From contig JAGQUX010000011.1 in the NCBI GenBank assembly GCA_020438215.1, positions 1-64,000 on the forward strand: a stretch of DNA of 64,000 nucleotides. The letters run 5' to 3'. Positions 55,194 through 64,000 of this stretch are shown in pieces. Position 1 is the first letter of the stretch, and the number at the start of each line of letters is the position of its first letter. The notes under the pieces are model-generated. The model searched no databases and was not told the DNA's origin. It saw only the letters and a list, made by a program, of their open reading frames with translations. Source of the stretch: Armatimonadota bacterium (GTDB taxonomy: Bacteria; Armatimonadota; Fimbriimonadia; Fimbriimonadales; Fimbriimonadaceae). A program made the translations under genes and the position numbers.

Positions 55194-56807
55194 TTAGTAC
55201 CACTGGAAGCCAGGTCCAGCGACGGCAAGTGCGACGGCAGACTTCAGATTCGCTTCATTCAAGAGTTTGCCTCTCAAATGGCGGCGAATCCAGAGTTTGT
55301 CGCTCGTCGACATTTCCCCATAAAATAGTCGGTTATTGAGGTCGTCAACTACAGAGGTGAGTGATGGACTTGCCCCAAATGTTGCTGTGAGGTCGTAGTG
55401 AAGACCGTTGATGAACATATTGCCAAACTTCAAACCAAAGTCCACGCGGTGAACCATTCCTTGGCTCCAATACTCAGCCGTATCAGGGTAACCATCCGGC
55501 TGTGGCCAGTAGTAAAGGGTATCACCGCATCGGTTGATACAATAGTGCCACAAAGCAACAATGTTCGCATTCGCAATTTCCAGATGGCGCATTGTGGAGA
55601 CACCATAGTGGAACGGTCGTTTGAATTTTGCTGGAGCCGCAGTCAGGTTCGCCTGCGTCAAAATGACCTTGAGAATTTCCTTGATATCTCCATCACTTGA
55701 CACCCAAGCAGACTTGATCTGTGACATCAGCGCAGAAGATGGTGCAGTCCCAAGGAAGAATTTGCAAAGCTTTCTGCCAACAAACTCTTGTGTACTCGGG
55801 TGATTTGCTAGCCAGTTGACGAAAGCCTCGCCTTCAGCCATGCCATTGCTACTAAAGGTCACACCCATCACGGTTTTGTTACCCGGATCGTGCCAAGCAG
55901 GATAGTAAACAAAGTGCCCTGAGTTTCCTTGTCCAGCCGTCCAGTTGAATCCCCAACCGGTAAAGATGCGCGCAACTTCGTAGATATCTGCTTCTGTATA
56001 GCCGGCATCAACACCAATGGAATAGAGCTCCATAATCTCGCGAGCAAAGTTAACATTGAGCTTGTTTGCGGTACTGAGGGTGTTATCCAAGTAGACCATC
56101 ATCGCGCCAGTTTTTGAGACGGCCATCAAAATATCCTTGAATTTGCCCATGGAATTTGGATAAATCGTGTCGCGGTAATAACCCGTAGTCATTGCCAGAT
56201 CAACTTTCCAGCGATCAATATTGAAGTGATCAGACCAGAACTCGAACATCCTTTGTTGAAGCTGCTTCTTGCTGTAAATCGCTCGGTAAGTAACGACTCG
56301 CTCCCAATCATCGATCATTGCAACGCCAGCGGCACTGTTCTTGAAAGCAGGAGCGACCGCATTGTTGTAGTTCGGAAAATTCGTGGTAACGCCAGTTTCG
56401 CAAACGGAGTCGTCAATAGCCGCTGGATTCAACTGCTGGTTCAGATATCCGCTGAATCCCAACGCTTCAATTGCAGTGGCTTCGCTCGGTCGCATTCCAT
56501 AGCTAATGCGACGTACCAACCGGGAAAGATCGCTTGACCATCGCGATGGCTCCTCGTAGTTGCCGTTATAGACGAATCCATTGTTACCGCCAGCAACGCG
56601 TCCAACTTGCCCGTAAGCCGAACCTCCAGGTCCGCCTGCCCCACTGTTACGACCAGTTGGAGGGCCAACAACTCGCTGCGCTTGAGCCAATCCAGCCATG
56701 GCTCCCATGCCAAGGCTTGCCGCTCCGAGCAGGAATCCGCGTCGGGATGTTGAAGAAGAGCCTACCTTTTGCTCTTCGAGGGTGACTTCTAATTTCTCAC
56801 TGATCAT
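55194..56807 (-). CDS. DUF1800 protein, Tat-exported
   Basis: 537 residues from the ATG at 56807, which has GGAG upstream; an upstream extension to 56885 lacks this. The Tat leader is Ser-Arg-Arg-Gly-Phe-Leu-Leu-Gly. The DUF1800 domain has Leu-Val-Arg-Arg-Ile-Ser-Tyr-Gly, Phe-Trp-Ser-Asp-His-Phe-Asn and Asn-Phe-Ala-Arg-Glu-Ile-Met-Glu-Leu. A Gly/Ala-rich spacer (about 45-75) lies before the domain. It works with the following DUF1501 protein, probably on the periplasmic side. Confidence 0.88.
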   Translation of the reverse strand: MISEKLEVTLEEQKVGSSSTSRRGFLLGAASLGMGAMAGLAQAQRVVGPPTGRNSGAGGPGGSAYGQVGRVAGGNNGFVYNGNYEEPSRWSSDLSRLVRRISYGMRPSEATAIEALGFSGYLNQQLNPAAIDDSVCETGVTTNFPNYNNAVAPAFKNSAAGVAMIDDWERVVTYRAIYSKKQLQQRMFEFWSDHFNIDRWKVDLAMTTGYYRDTIYPNSMGKFKDILMAVSKTGAMMVYLDNTLSTANKLNVNFAREIMELYSIGVDAGYTEADIYEVARIFTGWGFNWTAGQGNSGHFVYYPAWHDPGNKTVMGVTFSSNGMAEGEAFVNWLANHPSTQEFVGRKLCKFFLGTAPSSALMSQIKSAWVSSDGDIKEILKVILTQANLTAAPAKFKRPFHYGVSTMRHLEIANANIVALWHYCINRCGDTLYYWPQPDGYPDTAEYWSQGMVHRVDFGLKFGNMFINGLHYDLTATFGASPSLTSVVDDLNNRLFYGEMSTSDKLWIRRHLRGKLLNEANLKSAVALAVAGPGFQWY

Positions 56808-56937
56808 TGCACTTGCTCCAAAACTCCACCCCTGGAGTCTCGAACTCGGTTCACGGGACACCACACCCCGTACACGAACCGCCACAAAATCTCTTCCGCG
56901 TGGAGCAAAAGAAAATCCTGGTAGTTATGTGAGAAAG

Positions 56938-57414
56938 TTAGAAATCAGGTGAATCTGGCACATAGAGATTGAGCCAATCGCTCGGGTCTTCAACCAGCTC
57001 CGCATCGCAGGGAGAGTTGAGAATCTTCTCAAACGTCTCTTCGAACTCCTGCTCATCGCGAATGATGCGATCATACGTTTCCGCGCCAAAAGGCGGCCAT
57101 CTCTCCTCTGACTTCTTGATGATCATCTTCCCTGCCTGACGCTTTGCCTTTTCGATGACATCGCTCAGCTCATAGGCTTCACCGTTGGGAGCCTCATTGA
57201 CGGTAAAGGCCATCTCGGTCTTCTCGGGTAGGACGCAGAGAATCAGGTAGTCAAACTTGCTCCGCTGAGCCCGAAATAGCCGATCAAACAAGATGTTCAT
57301 CTCATGCATCTCAAGCGGACGCTTGTGATTGAACGTCGCGTAATACCGCACATCATCGGCGCGCCAATGCGGCAATCGTCCTCGCCAGATACTAAAGTTT
57401 TGCCAACGCGCCAT
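56938..57414 (-). CDS. RAYT (REP-associated transposase)-like protein lacking the HUH motif
   Basis: 158 residues. The start Trp-Arg-Gly-Arg-Leu-Pro-His-Trp ... Tyr-Tyr-Ala-Thr-Phe-Asn and the end Glu-Thr-Tyr-Asp-Arg-Ile-Ile-Arg-Asp-Glu-Gln-Glu-Phe-Glu-Glu-Thr ... Asn-Ser-Pro-Cys-Asp-Ala-Glu-Leu-Val-Glu-Asp are the frame of Y1/TnpA_REP proteins, with the Tyr nucleophile kept. The HUH strand (Met-Pro-Asn-His-Val-His-Leu) reads Leu-Pro-Glu-Lys-Thr-Glu-Met, so the metal His pair is gone. It is probably domesticated or non-catalytic. It lies 73 nt after rpoC, beyond a terminator. Confidence 0.65.
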   Translation of the reverse strand: MARWQNFSIWRGRLPHWRADDVRYYATFNHKRPLEMHEMNILFDRLFRAQRSKFDYLILCVLPEKTEMAFTVNEAPNGEAYELSDVIEKAKRQAGKMIIKKSEERWPPFGAETYDRIIRDEQEFEETFEKILNSPCDAELVEDPSDWLNLYVPDSPDF

Positions 57415-57430
57415 GCCCCATCATTTTGAC

Positions 57431-57466
57431 AAAAAAGCGGCCCGCTTGACTTGAATCAAACGGGCC
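57431..57466 (-). terminator. Rho-independent terminator after rpoC
   Basis: GGCCCG (57439-57444) pairs with CGGGCC (57461-57466), and TTGA with TCAA inside, with one mismatch. Six T residues follow on the minus strand. Confidence 0.85.
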
Positions 57467-57487
57467 ACTGACTAACCGAAAGCGAAA

Positions 57488-60400
57488 TTACTCTTGGTTA
57501 TCTTGATCAATCGGCGGAAAATCCACTCCCGATTCTTGCATCGCCATATCCGCCAGGGACATGCCGCCGAACGCATCGTTTTCATCACTTTGCGATTCGT
57601 CGTCTGCTTCCACCAATGCGGTGAGCGATTGCTGAGCCCAACTCGGTTGAGTGCGATCTACATCGATAGCCAATTCTCGGTGAGCCTTGACACCGGTACC
57701 AGCCGGAATCAAGCGACCAATGATGACGTTCTCCTTCAGACCAACCAAAGTATCGGACTTTCCGCGGACAGCCGCTTCGGTCAGAACCCGAGTGGTCTTT
57801 TGGAACGATGCCGCCGAGAGGAACGATTCGGTCGCCAAGGATGCTTCGGTAATACCGAGGAGAATCCAGTTCGCCGTCGCTTCCTTCGGATCGCGATCCA
57901 CTTCTTCACCGGTTTCCGGATCAACGTGCTTGATCTTCTTGCCTTCTTCCTTCATCTTGCGCACGCGCTCATTTTCGCGGGCGAAGCGGAAGCGGTCAAC
58001 GATCTGACCAGGCAAGAACGATGTGTTGCCCGGGTCGCGCACTTGTCGCTTGCGGAGCATCTGTCGCACGATGACCTCAAGGTGCTTGTCGTTGATGTCA
58101 ACGCCTTGATCCTTGTAAACGCTTTGCAGATTTTCAACGAAGTATTCGTGAACTGCCTTAGAACCAGCAAGTTGCAGAACTTCGTGCGGATCGAGCGGGC
58201 CTTCCGTCAGCGGGTCACCCTTGATGATCTTGCTTCCCTTTTCTACCGGCAAGTTACCAAGCGGCGGAACGAGGATCGGATAGAACACTTTGACCGCGCC
58301 AACTTCGAACTTACGAAGCGTTTGCAGAGCCGCCGTAGTCAGCTTTTGACCAATCAATCGCTCAAGTGAACTGGATTTCTCGAAATCCCACTCTTGCGTA
58401 TCAGCGATGTAAGCATCCTTGAGCGGACCTTCCAGTCCAACTGTAGCTTCCACGATGATCCATCGACCAAAGCTAGATCGTTGGATATCGGCAACAACAC
58501 CTGTGACCGGGCAGATAATCGCCTTACCACGAGGTTGCTTTCGAGCTTCGAAGATTTCTTCAACCCGGACGATACCGCTGGATTCACCGGTCCAAGAGTA
58601 GAAGAACGTCTTTCGTGAGCGTTCCCACATCTTCTTGGAGTCGCCTTCCATCTTCTCTTCTGCTTTTTGCAGAGATTTGGAGGTACGGCGCTTTTCGGCT
58701 TTCTCCACGCGCTTTTCGTGAGCTTGCGCATCCTCGAACAGTCCGTGGATGACTTCTGCCTGGCTTGCCAAAAGCTGAGTCGGGTCGAATTCGCGGCTGT
58801 CGGTTTGCGTTGCCGCTTGGAAGTCTTCTTGGAACTGGCGGATGAACTTACCAGTCTTGTACTGGTTCGTACGCGCAATCGTCTTGGATCCCGCAACACC
58901 ACCTGTGTGGAACGTACGCATCGTAAGCTGCGTACCCGGTTCACCAATCGACTGAGCAGCGATAATCCCGACCGCTACGCCGTTCTCAACCACTTTCTTA
59001 GTAGAAAGGTCGATACCGTAGCACTTGGAGCAGATCCCAAGATCAAGTTCACAAGTGATCGCAGATCGCACTTTCGCGCCCAGACGACCGTGGTCGTCCA
59101 GTTCAAAACCGGCATCCAGATACTTCTTGTCGATCTTCGCGCGAGCGTCGTCATCCAATCCGTCGACTTCCGCGTAGTACGCTTCTTCGACTGCGTCCAG
59201 CTTCTTGCACTGCTCACTCTTGATGATTTGATCAACAACAATGATCATGCTGCCATCGGCTGGATCGGTGATGTTCGCTTGGGAAACGCGGCCCTCGGCA
59301 CGATCACCCATGGTTTCAATCACCTTTCCTTCCGAAGTCAATCGGAAACTGAGGATACCGTCGGTGGTACCGCAGTCTTCTGCCCGGATGATAACGTCTT
59401 GAGCAACGTCAACAAGGCGTCGGGTGAGGTAACCCGCGTCCGCAGTACGCAGAGCGGTGTCAGCCAGACCCTTACGAGCACCGTGCGTCGTTACGAAGAA
59501 CTCCAGCATGCTCAGACCCTTTTGGAACGAGTTCTTAACCGGAAGTTCGTAAATAACTTCGTTGAACTGGTTGAACATGAGTCCGCGCATCCCGCTGAGC
59601 TGAGCAAGCTGCTTGATCGAGCCCCGAGCACCACTCACCGTAATGATGGAGAGCGGGTTCTCTTGCTTCATGCTTTCAACGATCGCTTGACCGATCTTGT
59701 CGTATGTGTCCGTCCAAAGCTGAGTCAAGTTGGTTTGCATTTCCCGCGAGGAGGTCATCCCACGTCGGAAGTTAGCCAGAATCTTGTTCGCACGCTCTTC
59801 CGCATCGTCGAGCATTTCTGTTCGCTTGCGCGGAGGATCCATGTCGGTAAGAGCAATCGAGATACCGTACTTAGTAGCCCACTTGAAGCCAAGAGCCTTC
59901 AGGTCATCCAGAAGGCGAATGGTGCCCTCGGTACCAACCGTTTCGTGGCATTCGATAACCGTCTTCGACAGTTCCTTCATCGAAAGCTCAACATCCAGGT
60001 TACGATCGCTGTATCGCATCGGATACGGCAGAACCTCGTTGTATAGCAGTCGACCAGGGGTCGTCGAAACGATCTTGGTTTCGATTTCTTGCTCCAGCGC
60101 TTCGAGCGTGGTGACTTCTTCACCCAACTCGTTTTCGCTGGTGACATTTTTGTATTCAACCCCCGTGTCCGGATCGCGGTAATCGATCTCATCATCTGAT
60201 CGGAAGACCGGACGGGTGATTCGCACCGAAATCAAACCGTTTAGGTTCAGTTTTCGTTCGCTAGTCGGCGAATTGAAGTGGAACAGCGCATCGGACGGGC
60301 CAGCATAAACATACGGAGAAGGCACATTTTCTTGATCCTTCTTATATGCTTCCCAAGCCTCGTTATGCTCTGCCGCCAACCGTCGGTTGGTGTAAGTCAG

Positions 60401-62191
60401 CGCGTAGTTCCCGAGAACGATATCTTGAATCGGGGAGGAGACTGGCTTACCATCTGCCGGCGAGAACAAGTTCTGCGAAGACAGCATGAGAACACGTGCT
60501 TCTGCTTGCGCTTGCAAGCTGAGAGGAACGTGAACCGCCATCTGGTCACCATCAAAGTCCGCGTTATAGGCGCGACAGACCAGCGGGTGAAGCTGAATCG
60601 CTTTTCCTTCCACCAAGATCGGCTCGAACGCCTGGATACCCAAACGGTGGAGCGTCGGAGCGCGGTTGAGGAGAACTGGGTGCTCCTTAATCACGTCTTC
60701 CAGACCATCCCAAACGGCTGGGTGCATTCGCTCAATCATCCGCTTAGCGGTCTTGATGTTCGCAGTAATTTTGCGCTCAACAAGAACCTTCATCACGAAC
60801 GGCTTGAACAGTTCGAGAGCCATTTCCTTCGGCAAACCGCATTGGTGAAGCTTCAGGTGAGGGCCAACAACGATAACCGAACGACCAGAGTAGTCAACCC
60901 GCTTACCAAGAAGGTTCTTACGGAAGCGACCTTCCTTCCCTTTCAGCATGTCACTGAGGGATTTCAGCGGACGTTGGTTGGAACCAACAACCGGTCGGCT
61001 TCGGCGACCGTTATCAATCAGAGCGTCAACCGATTCTTGCAACAGCCGCTTTTCGTGGTTGATGATCGATTCCGGTGCTTGGATTTCGATAATCTTCTTG
61101 AGGCGGTTGTTGCGGTTGATAATCCGGCGATAGAGATCGTTGAGGTCGGAAGTTGCGAATCGTCCCCCGTCTAGCTGAACCATCGGGCGTAGTTCTGGGG
61201 AGATGACCGGCACCACTTCCAAAATCATCCACTCAGGGCGAGACTTGGATTGAACCAGCGCCTCAACTAGCTCAAGTCGCTTGATGGCGCGAGCTCGTCG
61301 TTGGCTCGTAGTGGATCGGATTTCCACTCGCAGTTCACGCAGGAGTCGATCTAGATCAACGCGGCGAAGGAGTTCCTTCATGGAATCCGCGCCGATGTTA
61401 GCGTGGATCATTTCCGCAAGATCTTTCTTCATGCGGCGACCAACGGCATCCAGCATCTTGCTGATTGCGCGCCACTTGTCTTCTTCGATCAACTGGTTCT
61501 TTTCGAGCTGACCAAGAAGCGATGCCGCAATATCCAAATCCTTGACACGATCGTCTGCATCGCGATATTCCGCACGGATGCGGTCGTAGTTCGCCTTCAT
61601 GCGGTCGCGGACGTAACCTTCATCGAAGTATTCGTCCGGGTTGTTGATCATCTCGGTGGCGAGCCGTTGCAGGCTTTCCACTTCGAGCTGTCGCATTTGG
61701 TTTTGAATCGCGTACTTTTCGGCTTCAACGTGCTTGAGGATTTCCGGGAGAAGCTCCTGGATGGCCTCTGCCTCAATATCAATAATGATGAAGCTCGCAA
61801 AATAGATGACCTTTTCTAGCTGACGCGGCGAGATATCAAGAATCAGCGAGAGAGGAGACGGGACACCCTTGAGGTACCAAATGTGGCAAACCGGAGCCGC
61901 CAATTCAATGTGGCCCATGCGCTCACGGCGAACCTTGCTGCGAGTGACTTCCACGCCGCAACGCTCACAAATGATGCCCTTGTATTTGATCTTCTTATAG
62001 CGGCCACAAGCGCACTCGTAGTCTTTCACCGGACCAAACGTTTTCTCGCAGAACAAGCCATCGCGCTCAGGCTTGAAGGTGCGGTAGTTAATGGTTTCCG
62101 GTTTCTTGACTTCGCCATGCGACCAAGATCGGATGTCTTCCGGGGCGGCCACCCCGATGCGTACTTTATCGAACAGATTGCTGTCAGCCAT
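57488..62191 (-). CDS. rpoC: RNA polymerase beta' subunit, with trigger-loop insertion
   Basis: 1567 residues, longer than the common 1200-1400. The N-terminal zinc site (Cys-Ala-Cys-Gly ... Cys-Glu-Arg-Cys), the catalytic Asn-Ala-Asp-Phe-Asp-Gly-Asp-Gln, the bridge helix/trigger region [17 protein letters not shown] and the second zinc site (Cys-Ser-Lys-Cys) are intact. Between that Gly-Gly-Val and Arg-Val-Glu-Glu-Ile-Phe-Glu-Ala-Arg there are about 107 residues instead of roughly 8-10, with a Lys/Glu/Arg-rich helical centre. The start has no SD and follows a strong stem-loop. Confidence 0.97.
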   Translation of the reverse strand: MADSNLFDKVRIGVAAPEDIRSWSHGEVKKPETINYRTFKPERDGLFCEKTFGPVKDYECACGRYKKIKYKGIICERCGVEVTRSKVRRERMGHIELAAPVCHIWYLKGVPSPLSLILDISPRQLEKVIYFASFIIIDIEAEAIQELLPEILKHVEAEKYAIQNQMRQLEVESLQRLATEMINNPDEYFDEGYVRDRMKANYDRIRAEYRDADDRVKDLDIAASLLGQLEKNQLIEEDKWRAISKMLDAVGRRMKKDLAEMIHANIGADSMKELLRRVDLDRLLRELRVEIRSTTSQRRARAIKRLELVEALVQSKSRPEWMILEVVPVISPELRPMVQLDGGRFATSDLNDLYRRIINRNNRLKKIIEIQAPESIINHEKRLLQESVDALIDNGRRSRPVVGSNQRPLKSLSDMLKGKEGRFRKNLLGKRVDYSGRSVIVVGPHLKLHQCGLPKEMALELFKPFVMKVLVERKITANIKTAKRMIERMHPAVWDGLEDVIKEHPVLLNRAPTLHRLGIQAFEPILVEGKAIQLHPLVCRAYNADFDGDQMAVHVPLSLQAQAEARVLMLSSQNLFSPADGKPVSSPIQDIVLGNYALTYTNRRLAAEHNEAWEAYKKDQENVPSPYVYAGPSDALFHFNSPTSERKLNLNGLISVRITRPVFRSDDEIDYRDPDTGVEYKNVTSENELGEEVTTLEALEQEIETKIVSTTPGRLLYNEVLPYPMRYSDRNLDVELSMKELSKTVIECHETVGTEGTIRLLDDLKALGFKWATKYGISIALTDMDPPRKRTEMLDDAEERANKILANFRRGMTSSREMQTNLTQLWTDTYDKIGQAIVESMKQENPLSIITVSGARGSIKQLAQLSGMRGLMFNQFNEVIYELPVKNSFQKGLSMLEFFVTTHGARKGLADTALRTADAGYLTRRLVDVAQDVIIRAEDCGTTDGILSFRLTSEGKVIETMGDRAEGRVSQANITDPADGSMIIVVDQIIKSEQCKKLDAVEEAYYAEVDGLDDDARAKIDKKYLDAGFELDDHGRLGAKVRSAITCELDLGICSKCYGIDLSTKKVVENGVAVGIIAAQSIGEPGTQLTMRTFHTGGVAGSKTIARTNQYKTGKFIRQFQEDFQAATQTDSREFDPTQLLASQAEVIHGLFEDAQAHEKRVEKAEKRRTSKSLQKAEEKMEGDSKKMWERSRKTFFYSWTGESSGIVRVEEIFEARKQPRGKAIICPVTGVVADIQRSSFGRWIIVEATVGLEGPLKDAYIADTQEWDFEKSSSLERLIGQKLTTAALQTLRKFEVGAVKVFYPILVPPLGNLPVEKGSKIIKGDPLTEGPLDPHEVLQLAGSKAVHEYFVENLQSVYKDQGVDINDKHLEVIVRQMLRKRQVRDPGNTSFLPGQIVDRFRFARENERVRKMKEEGKKIKHVDPETGEEVDRDPKEATANWILLGITEASLATESFLSAASFQKTTRVLTEAAVRGKSDTLVGLKENVIIGRLIPAGTGVKAHRELAIDVDRTQPSWAQQSLTALVEADDESQSDENDAFGGMSLADMAMQESGVDFPPIDQDNQE

Positions 62192-62214
62192 GTTGTGTTA
62201 GTTTTGTAACCATG

Positions 62215-62268
62215 GGCTGTGAACTCACTTGTGACTCAGGCGTCCCTGAATCGGGCAAGTTCACAGCC
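62215..62268 (-). other. Long stem-loop in the rpoB-rpoC spacer
   Basis: An 11-bp perfect outer stem (62215-62225 with 62258-62268) encloses an inner 8-bp stem (GATTCAGG with CCTGAGTC, one G-T pair) and a 4-nt loop. It fills most of the 84-nt spacer. There is no T run, so it is more likely an RNA processing or regulatory element than a terminator. Confidence 0.7.
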
Positions 62269-62275
62269 AATTGAA

Positions 62276-64000
62276 TTAGTTGAAGAAGCCGACCGACCTC
62301 GCCAGTCGGACGTCGTCGTTCCCCGTGAGCTCGTCGAGGTCTTTGAGACTCAGTTCCTTGTTGCCCTTGTCTTCCACGGTCACGCGGAGACAGAGAGAAC
62401 GGAGTTCGTTGACCAAAATCTTGAACGATTCCGGAATGCCCGGCTCTTGGATCGATTCACCCTTGACGATCAGCTCGTATGCCTTGACACGGCCCATCAC
62501 GTCGTCGGATTTGATCGTCAGAAGCTCTTGCAGGGTGTAAGCCGCCCCGTAAGCTTCCAGCGCCCAGACTTCCATTTCCCCGAACCGCTGACCACCGAAC
62601 TGCGCCTTACCACCCAGCGGCTGCTGAGTAACAAGTGAGTAGGGGCCAATGGAACGAGCGTGGATTTTTTCGTCGGCAAGGTGCTCAAGTTTGAGCATGT
62701 AGATACAACCCACCGTGATCGGATTCGGAAGTTCGTCACCCGTCAAGCCATCACGAACGATCGATTTCGCGGACTTCGGATCAAGGCCAGCACGATGGAA
62801 CACATTACGTTCAATCGCTTCCATGATTCCGGCGTAAACCGCATCATCAGCCTTGTAAGCCTTGCCTGGCTTTTCGGAAACTTCTTCCGGCTCCCATTCA
62901 TCCAGATCAATTTCGGAATCCTTCAGGAGTTCTTCCATTGATTTGGTGCTGGGGGCAGAAGTGATTCGGCTCACGCGCTCCAAGGAATCTTGATCCAGCG
63001 ACTTGATCTTCTTCTCGGTCGCCTTCATCATGTCTTCCAGACTGGAATCGGCTTCGTAGCGGATGCCAAGCAAGAGATCCTTATTGGAGTAGGACATCAA
63101 AGCCTTCTTGCGAAGGTGCTCGGCAAGCCGTGCAACTTCATCCAAGATTTCCTTCTCGGTTGCCCCTTCAAAAGCAGGGACTTCGTATCGGCTACCCAGG
63201 TGGTAACCAACATATCCGAGGTGGGTTTCCATGATCTGACCGATGTTCATCCGGCTCGGAACCCCAAGTGGGTTCAGGATGATATCGACCGGTGATCCGT
63301 CTTGAAGCATCGGCATGTCTTCCACCGGAAGAATTCGGGAGATAACACCCTTGTTTCCGTGGCGACCAGCCATCTTGTCTCCAACCATGATCTTGCGCTT
63401 CTGGGCGGTGTAGACCTGAACGGTCATGTTGGTGCCTGCCGGAAGCTCGTCACCTGCGATTTGCAGCAGAGGCTCTTCCGTTCGGTCGCAGATCAAGCGA
63501 TCGCGCTTCTTGGACTCTTTATAAACATAGTTGATCGTCGGGCTGAGGTACTTGAACCGGCTAAAGACTTTGACATCAACAACCGTTCCCTTCTCACCGT
63601 GCGGCAACTTCAGCGAGACGTCGCGGGTTTCTTCCGCTTTCTTACCAAAGATCGCAATGATCAGCCGCTCTTCCGCGGTCATTTCGGTTTGACCCTTCGG
63701 AGCAACCTTACCAACAAGAATGTCTTCTGGTCGAACTTCGGCACCCACGCGGATGATTCCGTTTTCGTCAAGGTCGCGCAGTGCGTCTTCCCCAACGTTC
63801 GGGATATCGCGAGTGATTTCTTCCGGCCCGAGCTTCGTATCAACGGCTTCGGTTTCGTGTCGCTCGATGTGAATCGAGGTGAACACATCATCCTTCACTA
63901 GTCGTTCACTCAGCAGGATCGCGTCTTCGTAGTTGTAACCACCCCACGGCATAAACGCAACAATGAGGTTTTTACCAAGAGCAAGACGACCATCGTCGCA
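62276..64000 (-). CDS. rpoB: RNA polymerase beta subunit (partial, N-terminus outside window)
   Basis: The frame enters at the right edge and runs 574 residues to a stop at 62276. It includes [20 protein letters not shown], Leu-Gly-Pro-Glu-Glu-Ile-Thr, [10 protein letters not shown], [13 protein letters not shown] and the C-terminal clamp region (Phe-Gly-Glu-Met-Glu-Val-Trp-Ala-Leu). It forms one operon with rpoC. The missing part lies upstream, beyond position 64000. Confidence 0.97.
   Translation of the reverse strand, partial: CDDGRLALGKNLIVAFMPWGGYNYEDAILLSERLVKDDVFTSIHIERHETEAVDTKLGPEEITRDIPNVGEDALRDLDENGIIRVGAEVRPEDILVGKVAPKGQTEMTAEERLIIAIFGKKAEETRDVSLKLPHGEKGTVVDVKVFSRFKYLSPTINYVYKESKKRDRLICDRTEEPLLQIAGDELPAGTNMTVQVYTAQKRKIMVGDKMAGRHGNKGVISRILPVEDMPMLQDGSPVDIILNPLGVPSRMNIGQIMETHLGYVGYHLGSRYEVPAFEGATEKEILDEVARLAEHLRKKALMSYSNKDLLLGIRYEADSSLEDMMKATEKKIKSLDQDSLERVSRITSAPSTKSMEELLKDSEIDLDEWEPEEVSEKPGKAYKADDAVYAGIMEAIERNVFHRAGLDPKSAKSIVRDGLTGDELPNPITVGCIYMLKLEHLADEKIHARSIGPYSLVTQQPLGGKAQFGGQRFGEMEVWALEAYGAAYTLQELLTIKSDDVMGRVKAYELIVKGESIQEPGIPESFKILVNELRSLCLRVTVEDKGNKELSLKDLDELTGNDDVRLARSVGFFN

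Noticed and set aside
58667-60046. 459-codon open frame on the plus strand
   Set aside because: It lies wholly antisense to rpoC and shows no family features.

Overview
The window looks like the chromosome of a free-living, Gram-negative-type aerobic or facultative bacterium. My best guess is Armatimonadota (Fimbriimonadia-like). This is an inference from gene content and layout: Tat-exported DUF1501/DUF1800 pairs, several large S9 peptidases, a monocistronic dnaK under an HspR-type operator, groESL under a CIRCE-like operator, an infC with an ATT start, and many SD-poor starts with a -10-like hexamer 6-8 nt upstream. No rRNA, tRNA, CRISPR array, IS element or prophage is visible. Genes are dense, lie on both strands, and are often coupled by ATGA or TAATG overlaps.

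Layout. 1-9.6 kb: an edge-truncated C39-like peptidase (-), then livF-rimI-tsaD and a membrane-anchored protein (+), then a minus block with a XerC/D-type recombinase, a GT39-type glycosyltransferase, a secreted protein, an acyl-CoA dehydrogenase and infC-rpmI-rplT. 9.7-15 kb: a FadN-type beta-oxidation enzyme with etfB-etfA (+), convergent with a 2-oxoacid dehydrogenase E2 and a ROK sugar kinase (-). 16-22.8 kb: moxR, DUF58, transglutaminase and holA (+), convergent with dnaB (-). 23.3-29.2 kb: guaA, a secreted protein, queD, hpt, rho, yajQ and a YHS-like metal-binding protein. 29.2-35.3 kb is the most accessory-looking part. It holds a three-gene cassette of tiny overlapping membrane proteins bracketed by a duplicated beta-lactamase 3' end, an iodotyrosine-deiodinase-like flavoprotein, an L,D-transpeptidase, a DUF4230 protein and two AT-rich orphan genes. 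35-45.5 kb: an S9 peptidase, a GNAT enzyme, a dihydroorotase-like amidohydrolase, a GT2, DUF2993, YgfZ, ExoD and a DUF1800 protein. 45.6-53.8 kb: groES-groEL, udk, an S9D-type peptidase and dnaK. 53.8-64 kb: the DUF1501-DUF1800 pair, a RAYT-like protein without an HUH motif, rpoC and the C-terminal part of rpoB.

How the genes work together. FadN, the acyl-CoA dehydrogenase and EtfAB form a fatty-acid oxidation set: the dehydrogenase reduces its FAD, EtfAB takes the electrons, and FadN carries out hydration and the second oxidation. InfC, RpmI, RplT, RpoB, RpoC, Rho, TsaD, HolA and DnaB are core information processing. MoxR, DUF58 and transglutaminase form the usual envelope or complex-assembly trio. 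GroESL and DnaK appear to be under two different heat-shock repressors.

Most interesting signals: (1) the 62-bp direct repeat around the small-protein cassette, where four of five differences between copies are synonymous in the beta-lactamase frame; (2) a charged insertion of about 100 residues in the RpoC trigger loop; (3) an IYD-like enzyme keeping all three substrate-lid residues; (4) a RAYT relative that lost its HUH motif; (5) a perfect HspR HAIR operator at dnaK beside a CIRCE variant at groES; (6) a long stem-loop between rpoB and rpoC.
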